Shown: in pieces, positions 8,537 to 16,407 of the stretch
Layout: each line of letters starts with the position of its first letter
How positions within the stretch are numbered: position 1 is the stretch's first letter
Assembly: GCA_035576205.1 (NCBI GenBank)
Contig: DATLWR010000014.1
Location: forward strand, 1 to 42,948
Direction of reading: 5' to 3'
DNA from: DATLWR01 sp035576205
GTDB lineage: Bacteria; Pseudomonadota; Zetaproteobacteria; Mariprofundales; Mariprofundaceae
Length of the DNA: 42,948 nt
Made by a program: the position numbers and the translations under genes
The notes under the pieces: model-generated
The model's input: the letters and a program-made list of their open reading frames with translations, nothing else
What the model was told of the DNA's origin: nothing
The model's database searches: none

Positions 8537-10036
8537 ATGCATGAACTGCCCGAGCATGTCCGCCCCTTTCTAGAGCCCGACTTCTACCCGCATCCGGTCG
8601 GACATATCGAGATGCTGCAGACGCACATCTCTTGGGTCTTCCTGACCGGCAAATTCGCCTACAAGCTGAAGAAACCGGTCAATTTCGGTTTCCTCGATTT
8701 CTCGACACAGGAAAAACGCCGGTACTATTGCACCGAAGAGCTGCGGTTGAACCGGCGGCTGGCCCCGGAGCTTTATCTCGATGTCCTTCCCGTCAGCCAG
8801 AAACGGGACAGCTTCTGCCTGGGGGACGAAACGAACGTCGTCGACTACTGCCTGAAGATGCGCCAGTTCGGGCAGCAGGATCTGCTCAGTCGGCGACTGG
8901 AGCATGGCAATTTCGAGGCTGCCTGGATGGACCGGATTGCAACCGATATTGCTGCCTTCCACGTCTCGGTCACTGCTGAAGCCTCCACGAAGCAGGGAAG
9001 TCCCGCCCAGCTTGCCGCCCACATCCGCGACAATCTGGATATCGCCGGCCGGCACCAGGGAGAGGTAATCGATTCAGCCCAGCTTGGACGACTTCGCGCC
9101 TTTGCCGAAGATGAACTGCGGCGTTTTCACAACCCCCTGCTGCATCGGCAACGGGAAGGCTTCGTCCGCCCCTGCCATGGCGACCTGCATCTCGGCAATC
9201 TCACCCTCTGGCAAGGCAAACCGCTGGCCTTCGACTGCATCGAATTCAACGAGGAGTATCGCACCATCGACACCATGAACGATGTCGCCTTTCTGGTCAT
9301 GGATTGCGAGGCACGCGGCCGGCCGGATCTCGGCATGCGCTTTCTCTCCCGTTATCTGGAGGCATCCGGCGACTATGGAGGCCTGGAGCTGTTGCCGCTC
9401 TACCTCTTCTACCGTGCCACCGTGCGCGGCAAGGTGGCCTGCCTGTCGGCCGGGAATACGAGCCTTGCGGCGTCGGAACGTGCCGGGAAATTCACCGAGG
9501 CTCACCACTATTTCAATCTGGCTGCCAGCTATGCCGCTCCGCTTTCCCCAAAGCTCATCGTGATCGGCGGCCTCTCCGGCAGTGGTAAAAGCCACCTGGC
9601 CCTGATCGGCTGCGGCATCGAACGGGCCGTCGTCATCCGCTCGGATGCGACGCGCAAGCGTATCGCGGGGGAGCATGCCGGCCTGCCACTGTATGGAGAA
9701 GCGATGCATCGCCTCACTTACGAGGCGATGCTGACCGCCGCCGTCACGGCGCTGAAAGCCGGCTGGCCGGTCATCCTCGATGCCACCTTCCTTGGCCGAT
9801 CGCAGCGCGATGCGGTGCGCAAACTGGCAGCAGAGGCTGAAGTACCGCTAACGCTCTATTGGCTGGACACCTCGTCAGACGAACTGCGGCTTCGCGTGCA
9901 GGCCCGCTCGGCCGTCGGCCAAGATATCTCCGATGCCGATCTCGATGTGCTGGAAGGGCAGCTGGCCAACTACCGCCGACCGACGGAAACCGGCATCACC
10001 TTTCTCTCCGGCAGCGACCGCTGGCCTGACGGCTAG
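8537..10036 (+). CDS. Fusion of aminoglycoside-phosphotransferase-like kinase and P-loop (AAA_33/zeta-like) kinase
   Basis: A 499-residue, two-domain protein. The N-terminal half has the catalytic loop of APH/choline-kinase folds, CHGDLHLGN near residue 214, with downstream FDCIEFN supplying the metal-binding Asp. The C-terminal half has a Walker A, GLSGSGKS (about residue 344), followed by a gluconate-kinase/zeta-toxin-like domain (VILDATFL, then an Arg-rich lid). This domain order is a recurrent proteobacterial family of unknown substrate; real aminoglycoside resistance is not implied. AAGGGA precedes the ATG. It converges on phoH with only ten bases between the stops. Confidence 0.88.
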   Translation: MHELPEHVRPFLEPDFYPHPVGHIEMLQTHISWVFLTGKFAYKLKKPVNFGFLDFSTQEKRRYYCTEELRLNRRLAPELYLDVLPVSQKRDSFCLGDETNVVDYCLKMRQFGQQDLLSRRLEHGNFEAAWMDRIATDIAAFHVSVTAEASTKQGSPAQLAAHIRDNLDIAGRHQGEVIDSAQLGRLRAFAEDELRRFHNPLLHRQREGFVRPCHGDLHLGNLTLWQGKPLAFDCIEFNEEYRTIDTMNDVAFLVMDCEARGRPDLGMRFLSRYLEASGDYGGLELLPLYLFYRATVRGKVACLSAGNTSLAASERAGKFTEAHHYFNLAASYAAPLSPKLIVIGGLSGSGKSHLALIGCGIERAVVIRSDATRKRIAGEHAGLPLYGEAMHRLTYEAMLTAAVTALKAGWPVILDATFLGRSQRDAVRKLAAEAEVPLTLYWLDTSSDELRLRVQARSAVGQDISDADLDVLEGQLANYRRPTETGITFLSGSDRWPDG

Positions 10037-10046
10037 AGCCTTCTGA

Positions 10047-11411
10047 CTAGAGAATGTCGGCTGCCTTGGCGGCCAGACGCGAGCGTTCGCTGGCCTTCAG
10101 CGTGATATGACCGTAGTGCTCCCAGCCGGCGAAATGGCTGACGGCATGCGTCAGGCCATTGGTATAGGCGGTCAGGTACGGCGTATCGATCTGCGAGTTG
10201 TTGCCCAGTGCGATCAGCTTCGAGTCCTCGCCCATACGGGTCACCAGCGTCTTCATCTGGTGCGGCGTCAGATTCTGCGCCTCATCGACGATCAGCCAGG
10301 TCTTGGTGAAGGTGCGGCCACGCGCAAACGACAACGAAGTGATCTCGATACGGTGCTGGCCAAGCAGAGCGGAGACGTTCTGCGACACATCGCCGAGCAG
10401 GAAGGCAAGGTTGTCGGTCACCGCTCCCATCCACGGCTCCATCTTCTCTTTTTCGCTACCCGGCAGGAAACCGATATCCTGTCCCATCGGCACAGTGGCG
10501 CGCGTAACGATAATGCGCTCGTACAGCCCCATATCCAGTGTCTGATGCATGCCGCAGGCCAATGCCAGCAGAGTCTTGCCCGAACCGGCCAGGCCCAGCA
10601 TCGTGACAAAATCGAGATTGGCATCCATCAGCAGGTTCATCGCCATGTTCTGCTCGATGTTGCGGGCCTGTACACCCCAGATGGCGTTACGCTCATGCCG
10701 GTAGGAGTGGATATCGTGCAGATGAACGCGGCGCCCCTCCTGCACCTCCATGCAGCGCATGGCCACTTCGCGCTCACCGGGCAAAACGACAAAGCTGTTG
10801 GCCGTCGGCAGCGGCGGCTCCTCCGGCCAAGTCACCACATAGTGGTTGCCGTGGTCGTGCTGTAGCACCTCCATATTCTCGCCCATGGCCGACCAGACAG
10901 CTTCATCCAGCCGGATCACACCACTGGGCAGTACCGACAGGTCGTCGACGGCACGGTCGGAACGATAATCCTCCGAAACCAGGCCAAGCGCACGCGCCTT
11001 GATGCGCAGGTTGATGTCCTTAGATACGAGGATGACCTGCCGGTCCGGATGTTCCTGCTGCATCGACATGGTGACGGCCAGGATGCGATTGTCGCCACTG
11101 CCCTTGGCCAGCGATTCAGGCAGGATCTCCAGCGCCCGGTGATTCAGTTCGAAGAACAGGCGACCACCGCCCGGCAACGGGCAGCCCTCCTCGAGGTTTT
11201 CGCAACTGCCGCTCAATTCGTCGAGTTGCCGGGAGACATCGCGAACGTTGCGCGCCAGCTCATCGAAACCGCGCTTGACCTTGTCCATCTCCTCGAGCAC
11301 GACGATGGGCAGTACCACATCATGCTCGTCGAAATGCTGTAGGGCTGTCGGGTCGTGAATCAGGACATTGGTGTCGAGAATATAAATCTTGCGTTCTTCG
11401 TCAGCGACCAA
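10047..11411 (-). CDS. PhoH family ATPase with N-terminal PIN domain
   Basis: About 454 residues: an N-terminal PIN nuclease-like domain (YILDTNVLIHDP with the first acidic residue, later acidic residues near SKDINLR) joined to a PhoH ATPase (Walker A GLAGSGKT near residue 245; LIVDEAQN as Walker B). The PIN-PhoH pairing suggests RNA remodelling or cleavage, as inferred for YlaK/PhoH2 proteins. The start is most likely TTG at 11411, because AGGGAGGA lies six bases upstream of it. A longer frame from another TTG at 11432 would put that site inside the coding region. Confidence 0.9.
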   Translation of the reverse strand: MVADEERKIYILDTNVLIHDPTALQHFDEHDVVLPIVVLEEMDKVKRGFDELARNVRDVSRQLDELSGSCENLEEGCPLPGGGRLFFELNHRALEILPESLAKGSGDNRILAVTMSMQQEHPDRQVILVSKDINLRIKARALGLVSEDYRSDRAVDDLSVLPSGVIRLDEAVWSAMGENMEVLQHDHGNHYVVTWPEEPPLPTANSFVVLPGEREVAMRCMEVQEGRRVHLHDIHSYRHERNAIWGVQARNIEQNMAMNLLMDANLDFVTMLGLAGSGKTLLALACGMHQTLDMGLYERIIVTRATVPMGQDIGFLPGSEKEKMEPWMGAVTDNLAFLLGDVSQNVSALLGQHRIEITSLSFARGRTFTKTWLIVDEAQNLTPHQMKTLVTRMGEDSKLIALGNNSQIDTPYLTAYTNGLTHAVSHFAGWEHYGHITLKASERSRLAAKAADIL

Positions 11412-11510
11412 GGTAGGTCCTCCCTGTTGCAATGGACAGCTTTAAACAGCGGCCCAGTCTGTATCCTGTCAGAACAAAACAATCTGTCATGCACCATTTG
11501 CATGTGCCGC

Positions 11511-11540
11511 TTGACACCCATCCCATGCTTGGCATTATTC
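11511..11540 (+). promoter_or_regulatory. Promoter of the tRNA-Gly/Cys unit
   Basis: TTGACA at 11511-11516, then TTATTC at 11535-11540 (18-base spacer; CATTAT at 11533 is an alternative), followed by GC-rich GCGCC. This is the discriminator type of stringently controlled stable-RNA promoters. The tRNA begins ten bases later. Confidence 0.7.
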
Positions 11541-11549
11541 GCGCCGTTC

Positions 11550-11625
11550 GCGGGAATAGCTCAGTTGGTAGAGCGCAACCTTGCCAAGGTTGAGGTCGCC
11601 GGTTCGAGACCGGTTTCCCGCTCCA
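11550..11625 (+). tRNA. tRNA-Gly (anticodon GCC)
   Basis: 76 bases with a 7-bp acceptor stem (GCGGGAA/TTCCCGC), D arm, anticodon loop TTGCCAA and T arm with GGTTCGAGACC, ending in an encoded CCA. It is the first of three tRNA genes in the order known from E. coli glyW-cysT-leuZ. Confidence 0.97.
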
Positions 11626-11633
11626 GATCAAAT

Positions 11634-11661
11634 CAGAGGGGCTTTGCCCCTCTGGCTTTTT
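11634..11661 (+). terminator. Terminator-like hairpin between tRNA-Gly and tRNA-Cys
   Basis: A perfect 9-bp stem (CAGAGGGGC/GCCCCTCTG, loop TTT, 11634-11654) followed by GCTTTTTA. It has the form of an intrinsic terminator yet tRNA-Cys follows 16 bases later, so it either limits Cys tRNA expression or marks a separate upstream transcript end. Confidence 0.75.
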
Positions 11662-11676
11662 ATAGAGGTTCATGCC

Positions 11677-11751
11677 GGCAGGGTGGCTCAGTGGTACGGC
11701 GGAGGACTGCAAATCCTTTATTCGCGAGTTCGATTCTCGCCCCTGCCTCCA
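11677..11751 (+). tRNA. tRNA-Cys (anticodon GCA)
   Basis: 75 bases: acceptor stem GGCAGGG/CCCTGCC, anticodon loop CTGCAAA, T arm GCGAGTTCGATTCTCGC, discriminator U and encoded CCA. No promoter of its own is evident in the 50 bases upstream. Confidence 0.97.
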
Positions 11752-11771
11752 ACCTTTCACCGGACCGACGT

Positions 11772-12088
11772 TCAATCCACGACAGAAAGCACCAGCGGCT
11801 GTAACAGCGCGATGCCCACATGTGGCCGGATCAATTCGCCACAGGTGGAGATATCGTCATCACTCTTCCAGGAGATGACGACTTCGGTACAGACGCTTTC
11901 AATCTCTCCCGATTCGCCGGATAGACCGATCCACAAATCGACATGCTGTCCGATACTGTAGCGGCCGGGACAAAACAGAGTGCGTTGACGGATATATTGC
12001 TCGATACCGTGGATTCCGCATACCCGTCCTCGGTTTTCACATCGACATCATAGCTCGCCGTTTCACGGGCTTCAGCTCGTCGTTCCAC
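11772..12088 (-). pseudogene. PilZ-domain protein, frameshifted
   Basis: On the minus strand a GTG (12088) just after GGAGGA opens a frame reading VERRAEARETASYDVDV, with ERRAEAR resembling the c-di-GMP-binding RxxxR end of PilZ domains, then NISVNAL. Around 11973-11980 the PilZ pattern continues only in the -1 frame (FCPGRYSIGQHVDLWIGL, later HVGIALLQPL), ending at TGA 11774-11772. Together the two frames give a normal PilZ domain of about 105 residues. The break coincides with a TTTT tract, so loss of one T, a sequencing error or programmed -1 slippage would each explain it. The first frame alone runs on to 11831 without similarity. Confidence 0.72.
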
Positions 12089-12206
12089 CAATCCTCCTTT
12101 TCCCCGGCCCCATTCAACCTTTAGAGATATATAGCCTTTAGCCGGCAAATAAGCCACCGCTGCTTGCCCACAGGAATTTCCTTGGCATGATTTCAACCGG
12201 CTAGTC

Positions 12207-12295
12207 GCCGGGATGGTGGAATTGGTAGACACACGGGACTTAAAATCCCGAGAATGGTGACATTCGTGCGGGTTCGACTCCCGCTCCCGGTACCA
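12207..12295 (+). tRNA. tRNA-Leu (anticodon TAA)
   Basis: 89 bases with a long variable arm (class II). The acceptor stem GCCGGGA pairs with TCCCGGT, including a terminal G-U. Anticodon loop is CTTAAAA, the T arm is GCGGGTTCGACTCCCGC, the discriminator is A and CCA is encoded. The final A overlaps an in-frame ATG of the next ORF, which is why the later start at 12322 is preferred for that gene. Confidence 0.97.
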
Positions 12296-12321
12296 TGCGA
12301 AACGCCAATGGGGAGGGCGGA

Positions 12322-12654
12322 ATGAAACAGGGCAAATGTTTGCGGATTTATCTGACCGAATCCGACCGTATCGACGGCTCTCCCGCCGTTGAAGCGATCA
12401 TCTCGCTCTGCCAGCACGCCGGGCTGCGCGGTGTCAGTGTCGTGCGCGGTATCGAAGGGCTTGGATTGCACGGCCTTCACTCGGCCTCCTTCCTGTCGCT
12501 TGCCAGCGATCTGCCGATCATCGTCGAAGTTGTGGACGGCAGCGACAAGATCGACGCCGCCATCCACCAGATGCGCCCGAAACTGGGCAACCGGCTGGTC
12601 GCCGCCTGGCCTGTAGAAATCATGCGCAATAGTGAGGAGTCCAGCCATGCGTGA
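12322..12654 (+). CDS. DUF190 family protein (PII-like fold)
   Basis: A 110-residue cytoplasmic protein starting MKQGKCLRIYLTESD, with GLRGVSVVRGIEGLG and LPIIVEVVD in the pattern of DUF190. Known structures of that family resemble PII signal proteins. GGAGGG lies about six bases before the ATG at 12322; an upstream ATG overlaps the tRNA and is rejected. The last codons overlap the start of the Crp-family gene by eight bases, so the two are translationally coupled. A small-ligand sensing role is inference. Confidence 0.85.
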   Translation: MKQGKCLRIYLTESDRIDGSPAVEAIISLCQHAGLRGVSVVRGIEGLGLHGLHSASFLSLASDLPIIVEVVDGSDKIDAAIHQMRPKLGNRLVAAWPVEIMRNSEESSHA

Positions 12655-13333
12655 CATTCTTCGCTCCATTCCCCTGTTCTCCGAACTCGACGACTCCGAA
12701 CTGGCTGCCATCGAGACATTGGCCAGCATCACCGACGTACCAAAGAAAAAGATCGTCGTGCAGGAAGGCGAGCCCGGCGAAGCACTGTATGTAATCCTCG
12801 AAGGCAGTGTGAAGATTTCCTCCTACACCACGGACGGACGCGAGATCGTGCTGTCGATCCTCAACAAGGGGGCCTTTTTCGGCGAAATGTCCCTGCTCGA
12901 CATGCGCCCCCGCTCGGCAACCGTCACCACCATGGAGGATGCGAAACTGCTGCAGATTCGCCGGCGCGACTTCGGCCAGCTGCTGCTCCAGAAACCGGCA
13001 ATGACCGTCAAACTTCTCGGCGAGGTGGTTAGCCGCCTGCGGCGTACCAGCCAGGCACTGGAACGCATCAGCAGCATGGACGTACCGCACCGTCTGTATG
13101 CCCATCTTGCCGACCACTGCCAGCGTTTCGGCCAGAACGAAAAGAACGGCTGGTTTTCAACCGTCCTGCCCACTCACCAGCTGCTGGCCGACCAGCTGTC
13201 GACCAGCCGTGAAACGATCTCACGCGCCATCAGCGCACTTAAGAAAGAGGGTATTCTCGAGCCATCTAGCGGCCGCGGCAGAATGCGTGTCGATGTGCGG
13301 GCACTGGAAACCCTGCTGGAAGCCTTCCAGTAA
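12647..13333 (+). CDS. Crp/Fnr family transcription regulator
   Basis: A 228-residue regulator: a cyclic-nucleotide-binding beta-barrel (FFGEMSLLDMRPRSATV, with the E...RSA pocket pattern of cNMP binders), a dimerisation helix near residues 110-135, and a C-terminal winged helix with QLSTSRETISRAISAL as the recognition helix. No cysteine occurs in the protein, so it is not an FNR-type Fe-S oxygen sensor. The ATG at 12647 overlaps the DUF190 gene. cAMP or a related nucleotide is the likely ligand. Its targets cannot be read from the window. Confidence 0.9.
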   Translation: MRDILRSIPLFSELDDSELAAIETLASITDVPKKKIVVQEGEPGEALYVILEGSVKISSYTTDGREIVLSILNKGAFFGEMSLLDMRPRSATVTTMEDAKLLQIRRRDFGQLLLQKPAMTVKLLGEVVSRLRRTSQALERISSMDVPHRLYAHLADHCQRFGQNEKNGWFSTVLPTHQLLADQLSTSRETISRAISALKKEGILEPSSGRGRMRVDVRALETLLEAFQ

Positions 13334-13365
13334 CTTCCGGCAACAAGTCCGGCAATTACCGGACC

Positions 13366-14148
13366 TTAGTGGAACTTCAGCTGCAGCATGCGGCCGCCGG
13401 TCTGTTCGGCGATGGTTTTGAACGCCACCTTGGTTCGCGAATCGTTATCGATGCCGAGCGGCAACGTAAAAACAGGCGCCCGAATCGAATGATATGCTAC
13501 CGTATCGGTCGGCGGCTCATCACCGATCAGCATGTAAGCCCCCGGGATCGGCGCATGTTCGGTGATATCGCGGAATGTCTTGCCAATCGTTTCGTCCGTC
13601 CCGACAAACGGGGCTTTCTGCATCAGTTTGTCGAGCACCTCCCCCATACCACCGGTATAGGTTCCCGTCTGCCCGTCGGCGTACCAGCTGACAGCCGCCA
13701 ACCGCTTGCCGGAGCGCAGCACGATGACACGCAGCACCGGGATGAGGAACGTCGTCACACCATGCATCGAGCCCGTCGCATCAACCACGAGATGGATATC
13801 CTTGCCCGGCAGATTGCGTAGCCCATCGACAAACAGATCGAAATCATGCTTGCCCTTGCCGGTGGCCAACCCCGCACTTTCCAGCACCCTCTCGATCTGT
13901 TTCTGGACATCGCTGCCCGCCATGGTGGCGAGATCTTCCTGCAACTGGGCGTTGCGGGCTTCGGCTTCCGCCAGTTCTTTTTTCAGCTGCTTGACCACCT
14001 CGGTCGTATCCTGCGAACGGCTGCCCTGCCATTGCGAGGTAATCAGGATCAGGGCGAACAGGAAGATAAAGGCTGCCAGCATCAGCAACGCCATATCCGA
14101 AAAAATCTCGTAGATACTGTCGTGACCCGGGTGGCGACGCGCCCGCAT
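13366..14148 (-). CDS. MotB/ExbD-like membrane helix fused to von Willebrand factor A domain
   Basis: A 260-residue protein. Residues 15-40 form one membrane helix containing FSDMALLMLAAF, where Asp18 sits at the place of the proton-accepting Asp of MotB/ExbD. A coiled coil follows (about 48-80), then a vWA domain (about 115-260) whose metal site starts VVDATGSM. There is no OmpA-type peptidoglycan-binding domain. It follows the MotA/TolQ-like gene by 11 bases (GGAG precedes the ATG), so the pair probably makes a proton-driven complex in the inner membrane with a periplasmic vWA head. Function unknown. Confidence 0.85.
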   Translation of the reverse strand: MRARRHPGHDSIYEIFSDMALLMLAAFIFLFALILITSQWQGSRSQDTTEVVKQLKKELAEAEARNAQLQEDLATMAGSDVQKQIERVLESAGLATGKGKHDFDLFVDGLRNLPGKDIHLVVDATGSMHGVTTFLIPVLRVIVLRSGKRLAAVSWYADGQTGTYTGGMGEVLDKLMQKAPFVGTDETIGKTFRDITEHAPIPGAYMLIGDEPPTDTVAYHSIRAPVFTLPLGIDNDSRTKVAFKTIAEQTGGRMLQLKFH

Positions 14149-14159
14149 GCCGACTCCGG

Positions 14160-15155
14160 TCAGTCCGCCGAAGATCGGCGGCCCAGCAGCCTTGCGATCA
14201 GTCCGTGACGGTGAAGCTTGTAGGCATAGCGTGCATGCTGGACCGCAAGCTGGCGCATCGAGTCGTCTGCCGCCGCCTCCTTGAGAATCTCGTGCATGCG
14301 ACGCATCTCGCCCCCGATCGCCTGCATTTCGCTGCGGCTCGCCTCGAAGGCCTGGCGTACAAGGTCGATGCGTGCATGCAGCTGGGCAAAATCGGCATCC
14401 AGCAGACGAATCTCACGGTCAGTGCTGGGAACCATATCTGCCGAGGCATGCACGAGACAGACGCGCAGCATCAGATCCTGCAGTCCTTCCACCGACGAAT
14501 CGGTGATCCAGGAAAAGACGCGCAGCAACACCCCCCCCAGAATCGAGCCGAGCAGCGTCGTATAAAAGGCGACTCCCATGCCTGACATGGCATTCTTCAG
14601 CCCCTGCAACATCAATTGTTCGTTTTCACCCAGGGAGTTGAGCGCGCTGTTCAGCCCGATCATGATCAGCGTCATGCCCATCACCGTACCGATCAGGCCG
14701 AGCGTGATCAGCAGATTGCCGAGCAACCCGACAAACTGACTCGTCCGGTGCTGGGCTGCGAATTCGACATCCACCAGTCCTTCGACATCCAGACGCCCGT
14801 TGCGATCGAGAATGGTCTGCACCGACGCGAGAAAGCGATCGACGATACGGCTGCTACGGCGTGGCTTGACGGCTTTCAGCCCGCCGGACCGGATCACCAC
14901 TTCCATCCGGTAGGCGCGAAACCATTCGGCCGTCAGCATTCCGACCTGCACGAAGCTGACCAGCACGCCAAGCGCAAACATGCCGATAATGATCCAGGTG
15001 ATGCGCGTCGAATCATGCAGCACAAAGTTCAGCGCGCCCGCCTGACGATAGAGCAGGGCAAAAACCGCCGCAGACGAGATGGCCCACGTCATCCACAGCA
15101 CGAGCGTCTTCAAGCCACGCTGATCAACTGCCTGCTGACGAACGATTCCTGCCAT
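14160..15155 (-). CDS. MotA/TolQ/ExbB-like proton channel protein
   Basis: A 331-residue protein with four membrane helices (about 15-36, 53-75, 140-168, 188-216). The third and fourth carry GLIGTVMGM and GMGVAFYTTLLGS, the MotA/TolQ/ExbB signature region. The cytoplasmic C-terminal part (about 245-330) is charged and probably helical. It is the first gene of a two-gene unit with the vWA partner and starts just beyond the terminator of the haemoglobin operon. It resembles neither a flagellar MotA locus nor a tol operon in context. Confidence 0.88.
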   Translation of the reverse strand: MAGIVRQQAVDQRGLKTLVLWMTWAISSAAVFALLYRQAGALNFVLHDSTRITWIIIGMFALGVLVSFVQVGMLTAEWFRAYRMEVVIRSGGLKAVKPRRSSRIVDRFLASVQTILDRNGRLDVEGLVDVEFAAQHRTSQFVGLLGNLLITLGLIGTVMGMTLIMIGLNSALNSLGENEQLMLQGLKNAMSGMGVAFYTTLLGSILGGVLLRVFSWITDSSVEGLQDLMLRVCLVHASADMVPSTDREIRLLDADFAQLHARIDLVRQAFEASRSEMQAIGGEMRRMHEILKEAAADDSMRQLAVQHARYAYKLHRHGLIARLLGRRSSAD

Positions 15156-15182
15156 TGGCTGAGATTACCTCAATGATGACCC

Positions 15183-15216
15183 AAAAAAAAAGCCCGGCAG
15201 GTTACCCGGCCGGGCT
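15183..15216 (-). terminator. Rho-independent terminator of the haemoglobin operon
   Basis: An 8-bp stem (AGCCCGGC 15191-15198 / GCCGGGCT 15209-15216) followed on the minus strand by nine T residues, 19 bases after the stop of the 35-residue peptide gene. Confidence 0.92.
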
Positions 15217-15234
15217 CGATCCTGAAGCAACAGC

Positions 15235-15342
15235 TTACCTGTTCGTGCGGGCCTTGTCAGCGAGCTCGGACAGAGCGATCGGCAGAACGAGGCCGAACAC
15301 GACAAAGAAGATAAATACCGGTATGAAGGTTTCCAAATGCAT
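15235..15342 (-). CDS. 35-residue membrane peptide matching the haemoglobin anchor
   Basis: The ATG at 15342 has GGGAGG six bases upstream, and the 35-codon frame ends just before a strong terminator. The product is one hydrophobic helix (about residues 6-25) with a charged end (SELADKAR). 27 of its 35 residues equal the first 35 of the anchored haemoglobin encoded at 16905. Basic residues after the helix suggest the C-terminus faces the cytoplasm. It may partner the anchored globin or the reductase. Too short for ordinary gene callers, but the SD, terminator and paralogy support it. Confidence 0.85.
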   Translation of the reverse strand: MHLETFIPVFIFFVVFGLVLPIALSELADKARTNR

Positions 15343-15413
15343 TTCCAGCCTCCCAAAGCGTGATTGCGGGATAGTATCGACTGCGACCTGCGCATGCAAG
15401 CGCTGCCGGCCAG

Positions 15414-16388
15414 CTATGCAGCACTTGGCGAAAACACGAACGGATCGGCGTGGATGTTCAATATTGATGCACCGGCCAGGAAGCATTTCTGCCGGAGCGC
15501 ATCGACAATCGGGGGATCTCCGCACAGGTAAATCCGGTAACCGGTGAGGCTACCAAGATGTTTTGCAGGCAGTTCCGCAACATTCCCCTGCAGGCCGCCT
15601 TCCGGGATATCGCCATGCAATACACACGGCAAATAATGCAGATTCGTATGCTGGCGCGCCCAGTTGCGCAACTCATCCATCAAATACAATCCGGATGCAG
15701 CAAGGCTTGCATGAAACAGATGGATCGGACCTGTATGCCCCCGTGCCAGCGCCTCTTTCATGATTCCGAACAACGGAGCAAGACCGGTACCGGTACCGGC
15801 CAGTAGCAGTGGTTGTTCGGCATTGCCAGGTAGATAGAAGCAGTCGCCGGACGGCCCATAGAAGTGCACTTCATCGCCTGCCTGCAGATGATCAAAAACC
15901 CAATTGCTCATCTGACCCTCAGGAACCCTGCGGATATGAAGTTCGAGGAACGGCTCTTCCGGTGTACTGGCCAGCGAATAGCTTCGTATCAGCTCATCGC
16001 TTGGACGAATCAGGTTGATAAACTGACCTGCTTGATAGGAAAAGCCTTCCGGTATCTCCATACGCAGACGGATCACGCTTTCCTGGAGCAGGTCACGCTC
16101 AACGATTCTGGTCTCGTAACGTGGCGATACGGCCGCCAGACCAATTTCCAGATCGTTGGCAGGCCTGCACAGGCAGGCCAGGAAGTAGTTCTGGGCCTTC
16201 AGGGTATCCTTCAGGCCGGACTGCGATTCCGGCGTGGGATTCCCTTTCAGGGCTCTGATCATGCAGGTCTGGCACGCCCCGGCCCTGCATGACGATGGCA
16301 GAAGCACCCCGTGCCGAGTCATACTGTCGAGAACACTCTCACCGTCACGGCAATCGTATCCCCTTCCTTCAAAAGTAATCGTCGGCAC
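15414..16388 (-). CDS. [2Fe-2S] ferredoxin-FAD/NAD(P)H oxidoreductase
   Basis: About 324 residues: an N-terminal plant-type ferredoxin domain (CRAGACQTC, then LACLC about 29 residues later), an FAD-binding barrel with RSYSLAS (residues near 150) and a C-terminal NAD(P) domain (GTGTGLAP and LCGDPP). The order matches phenol hydroxylase/CDP-6-deoxyglucoseen reductase types. GTG at 16388 is the best start, with GAGGAG eight bases upstream; the frame open further back is not supported. Placed after two truncated haemoglobins under an NsrR site, it is the likely reductase that re-reduces ferric globin during NO dioxygenation; this is inference from context. Confidence 0.87.
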   Translation of the reverse strand: MPTITFEGRGYDCRDGESVLDSMTRHGVLLPSSCRAGACQTCMIRALKGNPTPESQSGLKDTLKAQNYFLACLCRPANDLEIGLAAVSPRYETRIVERDLLQESVIRLRMEIPEGFSYQAGQFINLIRPSDELIRSYSLASTPEEPFLELHIRRVPEGQMSNWVFDHLQAGDEVHFYGPSGDCFYLPGNAEQPLLLAGTGTGLAPLFGIMKEALARGHTGPIHLFHASLAASGLYLMDELRNWARQHTNLHYLPCVLHGDIPEGGLQGNVAELPAKHLGSLTGYRIYLCGDPPIVDALRQKCFLAGASILNIHADPFVFSPSAA

Positions 16389-16407
16389 GGGACTCTCCTC
16401 TATTGTC

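Noticed and set aside
8537..10036. Aminoglycoside resistance gene
   Set aside because: The APH-like domain is fused to a P-loop kinase in a housekeeping-type family; no resistance context is present.
11831..12232. Minus-strand open frame of 133 codons
   Set aside because: Its start lies within tRNA-Leu and its end is out of the PilZ frame; only the part from 12088 is real and it is frameshifted.
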